Under the pieces are notes generated by a model that was not told where the DNA came from, ran no database searches, and was given only the letters and a program-made list of their open reading frames with translations. The position numbers were made by a program, and so were the translations under genes. Shown piece after piece: positions 1 through 7,317 of a stretch of DNA of 22,738 nt. The first letter of the stretch is position 1. Each line of letters starts with the position of its first letter. Origin of the DNA: Marinospirillum sp. GTDB lineage: Bacteria; Pseudomonadota; Gammaproteobacteria; Pseudomonadales; Halomonadaceae. The DNA lies in assembly GCF_014859565.1 (NCBI RefSeq), contig NZ_JACUUA010000044.1, forward strand, positions 1 through 22,738. Direction: 5' to 3'.

Positions 1-130
1 TCGAGCCATCCCCATGCCCTCTTTACCTGAAAACCCGATCAAACCATAGTTCAGCAGGTCTTTCTACAGCCTGAACGCCCCGTTCACGGGCAGCGTCTCG
101 TGAAGCAACTTAGGCTGCTTGCATTTTCAA
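1..130 (-). other. Window edge: attC-like hairpin and a possible partial reading frame
   Basis: Read on the minus strand, the bases just after the stop of the Ltp-like gene can fold. Outer arms are at 67-72 and 112-117, and an inner GC-rich stem is at 76-82 and 87-95 with loop TTCA. The heptamer GCCTAAG begins about 13 bases after the stop and differs by one base from the RYYYAAC end of integron attC sites. The other end reads GTTCAGG, which is only partly like GTTRRRY. Beyond it, from about 63 to 1, a minus-strand frame stays open to the window edge without a clear start or ribosome site. It could be the beginning of another cassette gene, but this is unproven. Confidence 0.35.
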
Positions 131-508
131 CTAGCAAGCACCCGCCTGTTGCGCCCCATACCTTGCCTGGCTTTCGGTGTACTTGTCTCCAGCACTTGAT
201 GAAAGTTGATTAATTAGGCCATTGCACGAGAACCCCGAGATGCTGAGGTACTGCTTTGCAGATCTTATCGCCTGCTTGTTCCAATCAATGTTAAGACTAT
301 CAACCGCTACAGTTGCATCGGAAACCTTATAACCATCCCCATAGTCTGATGACAGCTGTTCAATAAGCCCGCTCCGTGAGAAGCCAGAGATGCTGAGGTA
401 CTGCTGCGCAGATCTGACGGCATTCTCTTGAGGCCCAGTCAGGCTTCCCGCCCATGTAGGTGCGGCAGCAAAAAAAATAACAATCATTGCTAATTTCAGA
501 AGTTTCAT
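131..508 (-). CDS. Secreted Ltp-like repeat protein (PF07553-type domain, two copies)
   Basis: A 125-residue protein with a Sec signal peptide (residues 1-20, hydrophobic core followed by PTWA, likely cut before Gly21). It has two tandem copies of about 45 residues, roughly 28-72 and 77-121. Each copy carries the signature A-x-x-S-A-x-x-Y-L-S-I-S-G-F-S, then G-L-I-x-Q-L-S-S, and ends in a G-D-x-Y segment. This matches the host-cell-surface-exposed lipoprotein (Ltp) domain, known from Gram-positive bacteria and a Streptococcus phage protein that blocks phage DNA entry. Unlike those proteins there is no lipobox cysteine, so a free periplasmic or secreted form is expected. GGAG stands about 8 bases before the ATG. 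The two repeats are also similar at DNA level (241-266 and 361-386). The antiphage role is inference; the domain call is fairly firm. Confidence 0.75.
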   Translation of the reverse strand: MKLLKLAMIVIFFAAAPTWAGSLTGPQENAVRSAQQYLSISGFSRSGLIEQLSSDYGDGYKVSDATVAVDSLNIDWNKQAIRSAKQYLSISGFSCNGLINQLSSSAGDKYTESQARYGAQQAGAC

Positions 509-536
509 AGTAATTTCTCCGTTTGTGAAAATGTGA

Positions 537-543
537 GCCTAAC
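537..543 (-). other. attC-type core heptamer GTTAGGC at the start of the Ltp cassette
   Basis: On the minus strand the sequence GTTAGGC matches the integron recombination core GTTRRRY exactly and sits 28 bases upstream of the Ltp-like start codon, the usual spacing for a cassette gene. I could not find a matching RYYYAAC partner between here and the end of the HEPN-like gene at 690, so this site is incomplete or degenerate. Confidence 0.35.
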
Positions 544-689
544 GATGCTGTAGGAAAACCTCAGCCAAAAAAACTGGTCATTTTTGTATTAAAAATGGCG
601 TTCCACGTGAGTTCTGGAGCAATTTTCATCACCTAGAAACCAAGAATTTACGTAGGAGCGCTAAAAAACTCTCAAAACAAGGGCGTCAA

Positions 690-1151
690 TTACAACGGCC
701 CGTGCCTTTGTTTGTTAGAGTTTTTTGTGTATTCCATTAGAGCTCGAGCCAACGCAGCAAATGCATGGATTAATTTTGTTCTATAATTATATTTTGCAAC
801 TTTGACAACAGGGAAATTAGCTAGAGCCTCGTCCACCCACACATTAAGGCCACTCTCCACCAAGGAAAACTGCCACTCATGAGCAAGTTTATTTCTTATC
901 TTATTCAAAAAAAATAGAGAACGAACAATTTTATAACCCTGATCAGTTTCATCCATCACATCCGAAATCAACTTAACCTTCTTATGGAATGAGGCATCCT
1001 TATTACTGCCATAGCCCGCCATGCTTAAAAAGCTGTCCATGAAGACCTCTAATATAAGGTGCCCCTTTAACAGCAATAGCTCAGCATTTTTATGCTTCTC
1101 AAGGTTGAACCAAACCGCCCACTCAAGAACCTTCTTTAGGTTTTCATTCAT
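690..1151 (-). CDS. Small helical protein with a HEPN-like R-x4-H motif
   Basis: A protein of 153 residues, predicted mostly helical, not assigned to a named family with certainty. From the chosen start, residues 86-91 read R-N-K-L-A-H followed by E, the R-x4-6-H pattern shared by HEPN ribonuclease-like domains and by related DUF4145/MtlR-type proteins. No nucleotidyltransferase (MNT) partner, antitoxin or fused domain is next to it. A longer frame begins at 1175, but that ATG lies inside the attC-like segment, so the ATG at 1151 is preferred. The gene has its own flanking cassette-type heptamer and no obvious operon partner. Base composition is AT-rich compared with the efflux and Liv genes. 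It could be a toxin, a phage-defence nuclease or a non-catalytic binding protein. Confidence 0.55.
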   Translation of the reverse strand: MNENLKKVLEWAVWFNLEKHKNAELLLLKGHLILEVFMDSFLSMAGYGSNKDASFHKKVKLISDVMDETDQGYKIVRSLFFLNKIRNKLAHEWQFSLVESGLNVWVDEALANFPVVKVAKYNYRTKLIHAFAALARALMEYTKNSNKQRHGPL

Positions 1152-1156
1152 GCATG

Positions 1157-1232
1157 ACTCTAACGTCTGGAACAACGAAGGAGCGAAGCGACGTCCGAGC
1201 CGGAAGGACCGAATTGCTTGTGGTTGTTAAGT
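1157..1232 (-). repeat. Candidate integron attC site between lipoprotein and HEPN-like genes
   Basis: On the minus strand ACTTAAC (1232 to 1226) fits RYYYAAC exactly and starts 12 bases after the lipoprotein stop codon. The segment ends with GTTAGAG (1164 to 1158), one base away from GTTRRRY, 7 bases before the HEPN-like start codon. The 69-75 base length is typical of attC sites. The middle is GC-rich and imperfectly self-complementary (for example GTCC with GGAC). Heptamer placement supports attC; the internal L boxes are not clear by eye. Confidence 0.45.
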
Positions 1233-1243
1233 GCGATACATGA

Positions 1244-1984
1244 TCAGAGACCATCTCGACCCATTCTCCAAACTACCACCTCATCTTTTAGGGTGTTTAC
1301 AATCAATGTCATTTCCAAGGATTCAAAGTAGTAGTTTGAGATGATGTCCGGATTCCTGGTTGTTACTGGAAATTCTTCCCATTCACCAAAACGATCTCTC
1401 CAAAAACTAGGATCCCATTCTGAACCCATAATGACATTCTCAATTACCCACTGTTGATCTTCATTGCGTTGAGCAACTAGCTCGGATGACTCACCAGAGC
1501 CCTTTAATGAAATTGGGTGGCTATGCTCCAAGCTTTCACTGACACCTGATGACCTAGATTCTTCATCCTGAAATCCCCAACGTGGATAAAAGTTCGCCGC
1601 TACCTCATATTGTCCAGTTGGTAGATCACTTACATCGAATGTTGCCTGCCCTATTCCATTCACCAGTCGTACGCGCTCATTCTTACCAATCCACGTATCA
1701 TCTGGCGCTTGATCAGCCAGGCTAATACTAGCCATCAGTTCGATAGTACCGGGTATGCTTGTCGTTAATACAAGATGGACTTGACTATCGTTCAAACTCC
1801 GGCCAGAAACTGATACTGAATAGCCCTCGGGTGGGTGTGAGGCTGATTTATTTTCGGCGACATTCGCTGGTTTTGAAGCATTATCAGGTGTCGAAACGTC
1901 ATTTTGAGCATCACAGCCGATTAAAGACATAGCAGCTACTATCGACAGCAAGGACCCAATAAAACGTGCTCTGGAATATACCAT
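1244..1984 (-). CDS. Hypothetical lipoprotein
   Basis: A protein of 246 residues of unknown function. The N-terminus has positive residues, a hydrophobic stretch and a lipobox L-I-G-C with Cys24, so it should be lipid-anchored to the inner or outer membrane; Asp follows the Cys, which in enterobacteria favours inner-membrane retention. A polar linker (residues about 25-55, rich in Asn, Ser, Ala) precedes a probable beta-rich domain. Trp and charged residues cluster near the C-terminus. The ATG at 1984 is chosen over an upstream ATG at 2056 because AGGAG lies 7 bases before it and the signal peptide then begins at residue 1. It is followed after 11 bases by a candidate attC site. I do not recognise the family. 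Confidence 0.65.
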   Translation of the reverse strand: MVYSRARFIGSLLSIVAAMSLIGCDAQNDVSTPDNASKPANVAENKSASHPPEGYSVSVSGRSLNDSQVHLVLTTSIPGTIELMASISLADQAPDDTWIGKNERVRLVNGIGQATFDVSDLPTGQYEVAANFYPRWGFQDEESRSSGVSESLEHSHPISLKGSGESSELVAQRNEDQQWVIENVIMGSEWDPSFWRDRFGEWEEFPVTTRNPDIISNYYFESLEMTLIVNTLKDEVVVWRMGRDGL

Positions 1985-2010
1985 TCTATATCTCCTGATT
2001 CGTTGCTTGC

Positions 2011-2068
2011 ACATAACATTTGTATAGTGGTCTGAACGACCATTTTTGCTGATCACTTTGCATTAAGC
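2011..2068 (-). repeat. Weak attC-like segment upstream of the lipoprotein gene
   Basis: On the minus strand a 58-base stretch runs from GCTTAAT (one mismatch to RYYYAAC) to GTTATGT (one mismatch to GTTRRRY) and contains the perfect inverted repeat TGGTC-GTTCA-GACCA at 2028-2042. GTTATGT is 27 bases before the lipoprotein start, again cassette-like. The arms are unequal and the outer heptamers pair poorly, so this is only a candidate. Confidence 0.25.
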
Positions 2069-2569
2069 CGCTATTCGGCCTGCTGTAGTGCAGCACCCTT
2101 GATTGCACTGCTTTTCTTCAAAAATACAACCTGTACCGATCATGGAAATTCAGTCGCTGTGTACGTTATCCCAAAATTTCACAGTTACCGCAACCCCTTA
2201 CTTTTGTTGTTTTTATTATTTGTTTTTGAGTCAACTCAGGAAATAACCATCACACTGACTATTTTGCTATCACGATGTTCATTTTCAAAAACCTCAGCAT
2301 CCAGAAGAAATGGGGCGTCCAAGATTAATCAGACGAGCAAGGGGGCATACCCTGTGTTTTTTTCGCATGACAAAGCCATGCAAGCTCTAGATTGCGTGAG
2401 GAATTTCCAGTCCGTTGGGCACTCTGGGGAATTGTTGAGGTTTTACCACGCTACCGCCGGGGATGGCGTTGGTGAGTGCCTGCATCCCTGCGACTTGTGT
2501 AGCTATATCCATTAAACAGGTTCAAATCTACTAATTTGAGCAGCAAATAACAACCCTTTCAGGCTCCTT
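2069..2569. other. Mostly non-coding stretch, possible decayed region
   Basis: No convincing gene is seen in this half-kilobase. Two small hairpins lie at 2067-2079 (GCCG/CGGC) and about 2082-2095 (CTGC/GCAG). A plus-strand frame at 2099-2515 (TTG start, Cys/Ser/His-rich, no recognisable domain, no ribosome site) is not believed. A 41-codon minus-strand frame at 2387-2512 has a protein-like composition (Ala, Gly, Pro and Gln rich) but no ribosome site, and could be a small gene or a fragment. The AT-rich middle (2180-2290) shows nothing definable. Confidence 0.5.
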
Positions 2570-2580
2570 TTATGGAGCCT
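2561..2580. terminator. Hairpin around the stop codon of the RND permease gene
   Basis: A perfect 7-base inverted repeat AGGCTCC/GGAGCCT (2561-2567 and 2574-2580) encloses the TAA stop of the permease gene in its 6-base loop. No T-run follows on the minus strand, so it would be a weak intrinsic terminator or an mRNA 3'-end stabilising stem. Location at the operon end supports a 3'-end role. Confidence 0.4.
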
Positions 2581-5500
2581 CTACAGGTTCTTTTTCCAGC
2601 TTATCTCTCCAGGTTTCCACCCAGCCGAGCAGGGCGGGTATAACCACCAGCACCAGTACGGTCGCTACAGCCAGGCCAAATACCAGTGAAACCGCCATGG
2701 GGATCAAAAACTGTGCTTGTACCGATCGTTCAAACAACAGCGGCACCAGCCCCACAATGGTAGTGATGGAGGTGATCAGTACCGCTCGCAAGCGCTGGCA
2801 AGAGGCTTCAACAATTGCCAGATCCCGTTCCATGCCACTTTTGCGTAATTCCTGATAAAAACTCACCAGTATGATGGAGTTGTTGACCACAATGCCGGTG
2901 AGTCCAAACAAACCAAAAAGGGACAGGATGGTGAGTTCGATATTCATCACAAAATGCCCCAGTGTGGCACCCAGCAAGCCAAACGGGATAATCGCCATCA
3001 CCACCACCGGCAGCAGGTAACTGCTGAACATCCAGGCCAGCACTACAAAAATGCCAACCAGTGCAAACAGCAGTCCCATGCGCATATCACCCAGGGTTTC
3101 TGCCTGATCCACCGCACGCCCCTGAAACGACCAGTTCACACCAAAACGTTCAGCAATTTCTGGTAATACACTGGCTGCCAGTCGCTCACGAATCTGACCG
3201 GCATTACCCTGTGCCCGATCCACTTCAGCAGATACATGCACGGCCAGTCGTGCATCGGCATGGCGCAGGGTTTCAAATCCTGGCTGAAAATCAATACTCA
3301 CTAACTGATCCAGCGGCACCCAGCCCTGATTACCGGGCAAGGGTAAGGCCAGTTGGTTCAGTATGGATGCCCGGTGCCGCTCGTTATCCGGCAGGCGCAC
3401 ACGTACTTCCACTTCTTCCAGCCCATCTTGGTACAGCTGCACCAGTGCACCATCAAAAAAGCCACGCAGTTCAGCCGCGAGTGTTCGTGGTGAATAACCC
3501 AGCGCCAGCGCCTCTGGCCTTAGTTGCAGCAACAGCTGTTCACGGCCATAAGGGGTGTCGTCTTCCACTGCATACAACCCGGATATATCCTGCATTCGTC
3601 CGGCCAGCTCCAGCGCTGCCTGTTTAAGCACCACTGCTGAAGCACCACTGAGGCGTACATCCACGTCCCGCCCCGGTGGACCACCGGTCACTGCGGTAAT
3701 AATCACCGCATCCAGCCCCGGTGCAGTGGGCATCCGGCTGTTCCACTCATCAATCAACTGCTGGTTACGTACATCCCGCTGATCCGGTGAGGTAAGTTCC
3801 ACCAGAATGGCAGCAAACTGATCCCCCTGCGGCGCGGCACCATCCTGACTTAATAACTGCCCCAGTCGGGTCACCCGTGTTTGAACCAAGGCTTCACCCA
3901 GCTCTTGTTCTGCATCCAGCAGTGCCTGATCCATTTGATCCATAAAAGCCGCAACTTTTTCTGGTGAGGTACCGGCTACAAACGAGACATTGGCACGGAT
4001 TGTGGTGCCATCTGGATTGGGAAAAAAGGTAAAACCCACTCGACCACCGGCCAGCATACCTACAGCCAGAATAAACAGCGCGACAGCTCCGGCCAGGGTG
4101 AGTCCTTTTTGTGCCACGGCAGCAGTGACCCAGCCACGAAAACGCTGATCACGAAAATGCTCCAGTCCACGTTCAAAACGGGCACTGATGCCTGTACGTT
4201 GTTCTGGTGAGGTCAGGGGATTACGCGCCAGCCCACGTTTGAGCTGATGCGGCAGGATTAAAAAGCTGATGATCAGGGTTGCCAGGATGACACAAATCAC
4301 CACCAGCGGGATTTCAAACATGATTTTGCCCATGATGCCGCCCACCAGCATCAGCGGGAAAAAGGCCGCCACGGTGGTCAGGGATGAGGCCACCACCGGG
4401 CCAATCATGCGTCGGGCACCAGCTTCTGCGGCATCCTCAGCAGACATGCCCTGTGCTCGCAGGGTATAAGCGTGTTCTGAAACCACTATGGCGTTGTCCA
4501 CAATAATACCCAGCGCCATGATAAAACCGAACAGGGACATCATGTTGATGCTGCCCCCAAACACCCACAAGGCGACAAACGCGGTGGTGAAGGCAATCGG
4601 GATACCCAGCGCCACGCGCAAAGCCAGCTGACCACTGAGGAATAAAAACAGGATTGCCACCACCAGAATCAAACCGCCCAAGCCGTTTTTTAACAGCAGC
4701 TTGATGCGTTCATCAATCAGCTCCCACAGCTGGTCATAGACTTTTAATTCCACCTGCGGCGGCAGACTGGACTGGTTTTTTTCCAGCCAGTCATTAAACA
4801 AACGAGCCGCTTTTAATGCATCAGTGCTTTCGGTGCGTTGCAGCCACAATTCAACCGCTGGTTTGCCCTGATACCGAATCAGGGTTTGTCCATCCCTTGG
4901 GCGTTTTTCCAACGTGGCAATATCCGCCAGCGTCAGTAGCCCCTGCCCGGCATCAGCGGTTACAGGCAGGCGTGCAAAGGCTTCCAGATCCCGTGCCTGC
5001 TCCAGAATACGCAACTGCCGCCCGCCTTGATCACGCCCCACCAGCCCCGCTGGTTGATCCTGACTGTAAGCCGCCAGACGCTCCGCCAGCTGACGCGGTG
5101 TCATGGATATCGCCAGCAGATTATTCAGCGGTACCTCAATGGCAACCACTTCTTGTGGCAGGCCACCAAAATCCACTCGCTCAATGCCTGTATCCAGCAA
5201 TTCCTGCTCAAACCGGCGGGATAACTGACGTAATTCATCAGCATCTTCCAAGCCGGTCAGTAACAAACGCGCTATGGGTTCATAACGCACAATTCGCGTC
5301 ACTACCGGGGTTTCTGCGGCATCCGGCAGGTTACGAAGCTGTGCCACCCGATCTTCCACCTGAGCCAAGGCCTGGGTCATGTCTGTACCGTCACGAAACT
5401 CCAGTGTGATGGCAGCAACACTCAGCGCCGAGGTGGATGTCATGGACTTGAGACCATCCACACTGCGCAGTACATTTTCCAGCGGCAGGGTGACACCTGT

Positions 5501-5692
5501 TTCCACATCTTCAGCACTGGCACCCACCCAAACCACCCGCACACTGACAAAATCCAGCGCAAAATTAGGGAAAAACTGGGTATTCAGTTTGATTAATGCC
5601 CAGCTGCCGGACATTAACATCAGCAACACCAGCAGATTGCTGGCCAGGCGGTGTTTCAGAAACAGACCAATCAGGCCGCCGTGCTCACTCAT
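2570..5692 (-). CDS. RND-family efflux transporter permease subunit
   Basis: A 1040-residue inner-membrane proton-driven pump subunit, the usual length of the AcrB/MexB (HAE/AcrB) superfamily. The expected order is visible: first membrane helix (about 15-33), large periplasmic loop with porter segments (about 35-330), helices 2-6 (about 335-480), helix 7 (about 528-548), second periplasmic loop, and helices 8-12 (about 870-1020). Helix 4 carries V-D399-N400-A-I-V where AcrB has a double Asp, and helix 10 carries V-V-N937-N938-S where AcrB has its Lys. The proton relay is therefore of the single-Asp type seen in AcrB relatives outside the AcrB/MexB core. The start overlaps the adaptor stop by 8 bases, so the two genes are translationally coupled. 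No outer-membrane channel gene is nearby; a TolC-like protein must come from elsewhere. Substrate is unknown. Confidence 0.93.
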   Translation of the reverse strand: MSEHGGLIGLFLKHRLASNLLVLLMLMSGSWALIKLNTQFFPNFALDFVSVRVVWVGASAEDVETGVTLPLENVLRSVDGLKSMTSTSALSVAAITLEFRDGTDMTQALAQVEDRVAQLRNLPDAAETPVVTRIVRYEPIARLLLTGLEDADELRQLSRRFEQELLDTGIERVDFGGLPQEVVAIEVPLNNLLAISMTPRQLAERLAAYSQDQPAGLVGRDQGGRQLRILEQARDLEAFARLPVTADAGQGLLTLADIATLEKRPRDGQTLIRYQGKPAVELWLQRTESTDALKAARLFNDWLEKNQSSLPPQVELKVYDQLWELIDERIKLLLKNGLGGLILVVAILFLFLSGQLALRVALGIPIAFTTAFVALWVFGGSINMMSLFGFIMALGIIVDNAIVVSEHAYTLRAQGMSAEDAAEAGARRMIGPVVASSLTTVAAFFPLMLVGGIMGKIMFEIPLVVICVILATLIISFLILPHQLKRGLARNPLTSPEQRTGISARFERGLEHFRDQRFRGWVTAAVAQKGLTLAGAVALFILAVGMLAGGRVGFTFFPNPDGTTIRANVSFVAGTSPEKVAAFMDQMDQALLDAEQELGEALVQTRVTRLGQLLSQDGAAPQGDQFAAILVELTSPDQRDVRNQQLIDEWNSRMPTAPGLDAVIITAVTGGPPGRDVDVRLSGASAVVLKQAALELAGRMQDISGLYAVEDDTPYGREQLLLQLRPEALALGYSPRTLAAELRGFFDGALVQLYQDGLEEVEVRVRLPDNERHRASILNQLALPLPGNQGWVPLDQLVSIDFQPGFETLRHADARLAVHVSAEVDRAQGNAGQIRERLAASVLPEIAERFGVNWSFQGRAVDQAETLGDMRMGLLFALVGIFVVLAWMFSSYLLPVVVMAIIPFGLLGATLGHFVMNIELTILSLFGLFGLTGIVVNNSIILVSFYQELRKSGMERDLAIVEASCQRLRAVLITSITTIVGLVPLLFERSVQAQFLIPMAVSLVFGLAVATVLVLVVIPALLGWVETWRDKLEKEPVEAP

Positions 5693-6947
5693 TACCGGAC
5701 TCCAGCTGGATCACGTCCACCACATCCACCAGCAGGCTATCCATGGCATTGGGTAAACGATTCGCCAGAATGGGATCTCGCGGTTGCAGGCTTGCCGCAC
5801 GAACCAGTACACCCGGCTGTCCACTTCTTGGCAGATCACCCAGCAGCTCAACTTGTATGCCCTGCAGTCGGCCTTCTTCAATTCGATAAATTCGATCCCG
5901 CCCCTGCAGGGCATCAACGGGTAACCAGTACACCTGTTGTTGCAGCGGCAAATCCAGACGTGCATCAACAAACTGCCCCAGTGCCAGCCCGTCAGCCTTC
6001 CCTTCCTGCAACACAAAAGTGGCAAGAATACCGGCTGAATCACTGGTGCGACCGGCCAGTTGCTGTAACTCAAACACCAACGGCTGACCATCCAGATCCA
6101 CTCTTGCCCGCAGGGATTCACCCGCCTGCATGGCTGCACGTATGGCAGGCAACCAGCTCAGTGATAAACGGGCTTCCATCTCCAGTGCCTGGGGTGAAAA
6201 AACACTCAACAGCGGTTCATTCAGGCTGACTCGATCACCGGCAGCCACCAGCACTTCTTGAATCCGCAGGGTTCGATCCGCACGTAACTCGGTTGCCGTC
6301 AGATCCCTCTGCGCCTGTTGCAACTGGACTTCTGCCCGACGAATACTGGCCTCCAGCTGTTGTAACCGCGATGGGTGCTGCTCAACCGCCAATTCACGGT
6401 TCATCAAAGCCAAGCGTTGCTGACTTAAAGCCAGACTGGCTTCTTCCACCTGACGTTGTGAGGCACGATCCCCGGCAGCCAGCTGCTGTTGCCGCTGATA
6501 CTGACGTTCCGTCAGTTGCAACATGGAGCGTTCTTGCTCCAGCGCACGCAGATCCACCTGATGCTGACTGAGGCGTTGCAAGTGCTGGGATTTCAGATCC
6601 TGCAGTTCCGCCTGGCGTTGATGAAACAAGGCACGGGCATCAAGATCATCCAACTGTAATAACAAATCACCTTCCGCCACCTGTTGACCGCTGCGCACCG
6701 CAACTGTTTTGACATCCCCGGCACTGCGAGCCCTTAACATGGCATCACTGGCACTGGTTAACTGACCAAACAAGCGCAACTGGGGCGCAAAATCACCCTG
6801 CTCCACACGAATCACCGCCACTGGCCAGCGCCGTTCTTCATCACCTGCCGGGGGTGGTTCTGGGCGTGTCATACGCAATATCACAAACCCCAGCAGGGCA
6901 ACAGCAATCACGATCGGGGGTAAAAAACGTTTGATAAGGGGCGGCAT
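5685..6947 (-). CDS. Periplasmic adaptor (membrane fusion) subunit of the RND pump
   Basis: A 420-residue HlyD/AcrA-family adaptor. An N-terminal membrane segment (about residues 7-24) anchors it to the inner membrane. The first half of a lipoyl domain lies around 75-105. A long Gln/Leu-rich coiled-coil hairpin follows (about 109-215), then the second lipoyl half (about 221-255) and beta-barrel/membrane-proximal regions. It is the first gene of the two-gene operon with the permease, which starts 8 bases before its stop. AGGA lies 11 bases before the ATG. It should bridge the permease to a TolC-type channel. No lipobox is present, so the uncleaved anchor is the likely form. Confidence 0.9.
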   Translation of the reverse strand: MPPLIKRFLPPIVIAVALLGFVILRMTRPEPPPAGDEERRWPVAVIRVEQGDFAPQLRLFGQLTSASDAMLRARSAGDVKTVAVRSGQQVAEGDLLLQLDDLDARALFHQRQAELQDLKSQHLQRLSQHQVDLRALEQERSMLQLTERQYQRQQQLAAGDRASQRQVEEASLALSQQRLALMNRELAVEQHPSRLQQLEASIRRAEVQLQQAQRDLTATELRADRTLRIQEVLVAAGDRVSLNEPLLSVFSPQALEMEARLSLSWLPAIRAAMQAGESLRARVDLDGQPLVFELQQLAGRTSDSAGILATFVLQEGKADGLALGQFVDARLDLPLQQQVYWLPVDALQGRDRIYRIEEGRLQGIQVELLGDLPRSGQPGVLVRAASLQPRDPILANRLPNAMDSLLVDVVDVIQLESGNE

Positions 6948-7317
6948 AGATTAGCGATTCCTGAAGTAAAATTTGACGTTCAAGTCTAAGGTACTTGGCG
7001 ATAAAAATACACTCAATAACTCAACGCAAAAAATTGACACAGATCACTATGAATGTATTTTTAATAGTGGTTTTTTGAGACGATCTGAACCATGCAAAAC
7101 AAACGATAAAACTGTTATATCTGAAATAAACAGTAAATAAAACTATAAAAATAATAAATCGCAGCATCTACATGTACAAAAAACAATCTACCATTAAAAA
7201 ATGCAAAATATGGCACTTTAAACCCTTGTTTACATGAATCTTTTGCCAGATTGACTGCATTCGGGCCTGCCAGTAATCTGCCGAAACTTTCTGATCCACC
7301 AGCGGAGATTTGCCGTT
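6948..7317. promoter_or_regulatory. Divergent intergenic region between efflux operon and diguanylate cyclase
   Basis: An AT-rich 370-base region with no gene. For the plus strand TTGACA (7034-7039) is followed after 16 bases by TATTTT (7056-7061), a plausible sigma70 promoter well upstream of the cyclase gene. It overlaps an inverted repeat CACTAT (7045-7050)/ATAGTG (7064-7069) that could be an operator. A stretch at 7120-7205 is very rich in A and T. On the minus strand only weak promoter-like sequences are seen before the adaptor gene. Confidence 0.35.

Noticed and set aside
1152..1175. Upstream ATG for the HEPN-like gene
   Set aside because: It lies in the attC-like segment and adds eight residues without support; the ATG at 1151 fits a cassette better.
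2099..2515. Plus-strand frame of 138 codons in the gap before the efflux operon
   Set aside because: TTG start without ribosome site, odd composition rich in Cys, His and Ser, no domain, and stop-rich surroundings; likely chance.
3061..3627. Long plus-strand frame opposite the RND permease
   Set aside because: Antisense shadow of a well-supported gene; Pro/His/Ala-rich composition typical of the reverse strand.
4816..5409. Plus-strand frame of 197 codons opposite the RND permease
   Set aside because: Antisense shadow, no motif and no ribosome site.
5651..6229. Plus-strand frame of 192 codons across the permease/adaptor junction
   Set aside because: Antisense to two coupled real genes; Pro/His-rich shadow.
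7261..7317. Upstream Cys in the open frame before the cyclase TTG as the bilin attachment site
   Set aside because: The Cys codon at 7279-7281 is too far from the I-Q-P-D-G segment, the context does not match C-D-R-E-P, and no start codon with a ribosome site precedes it.
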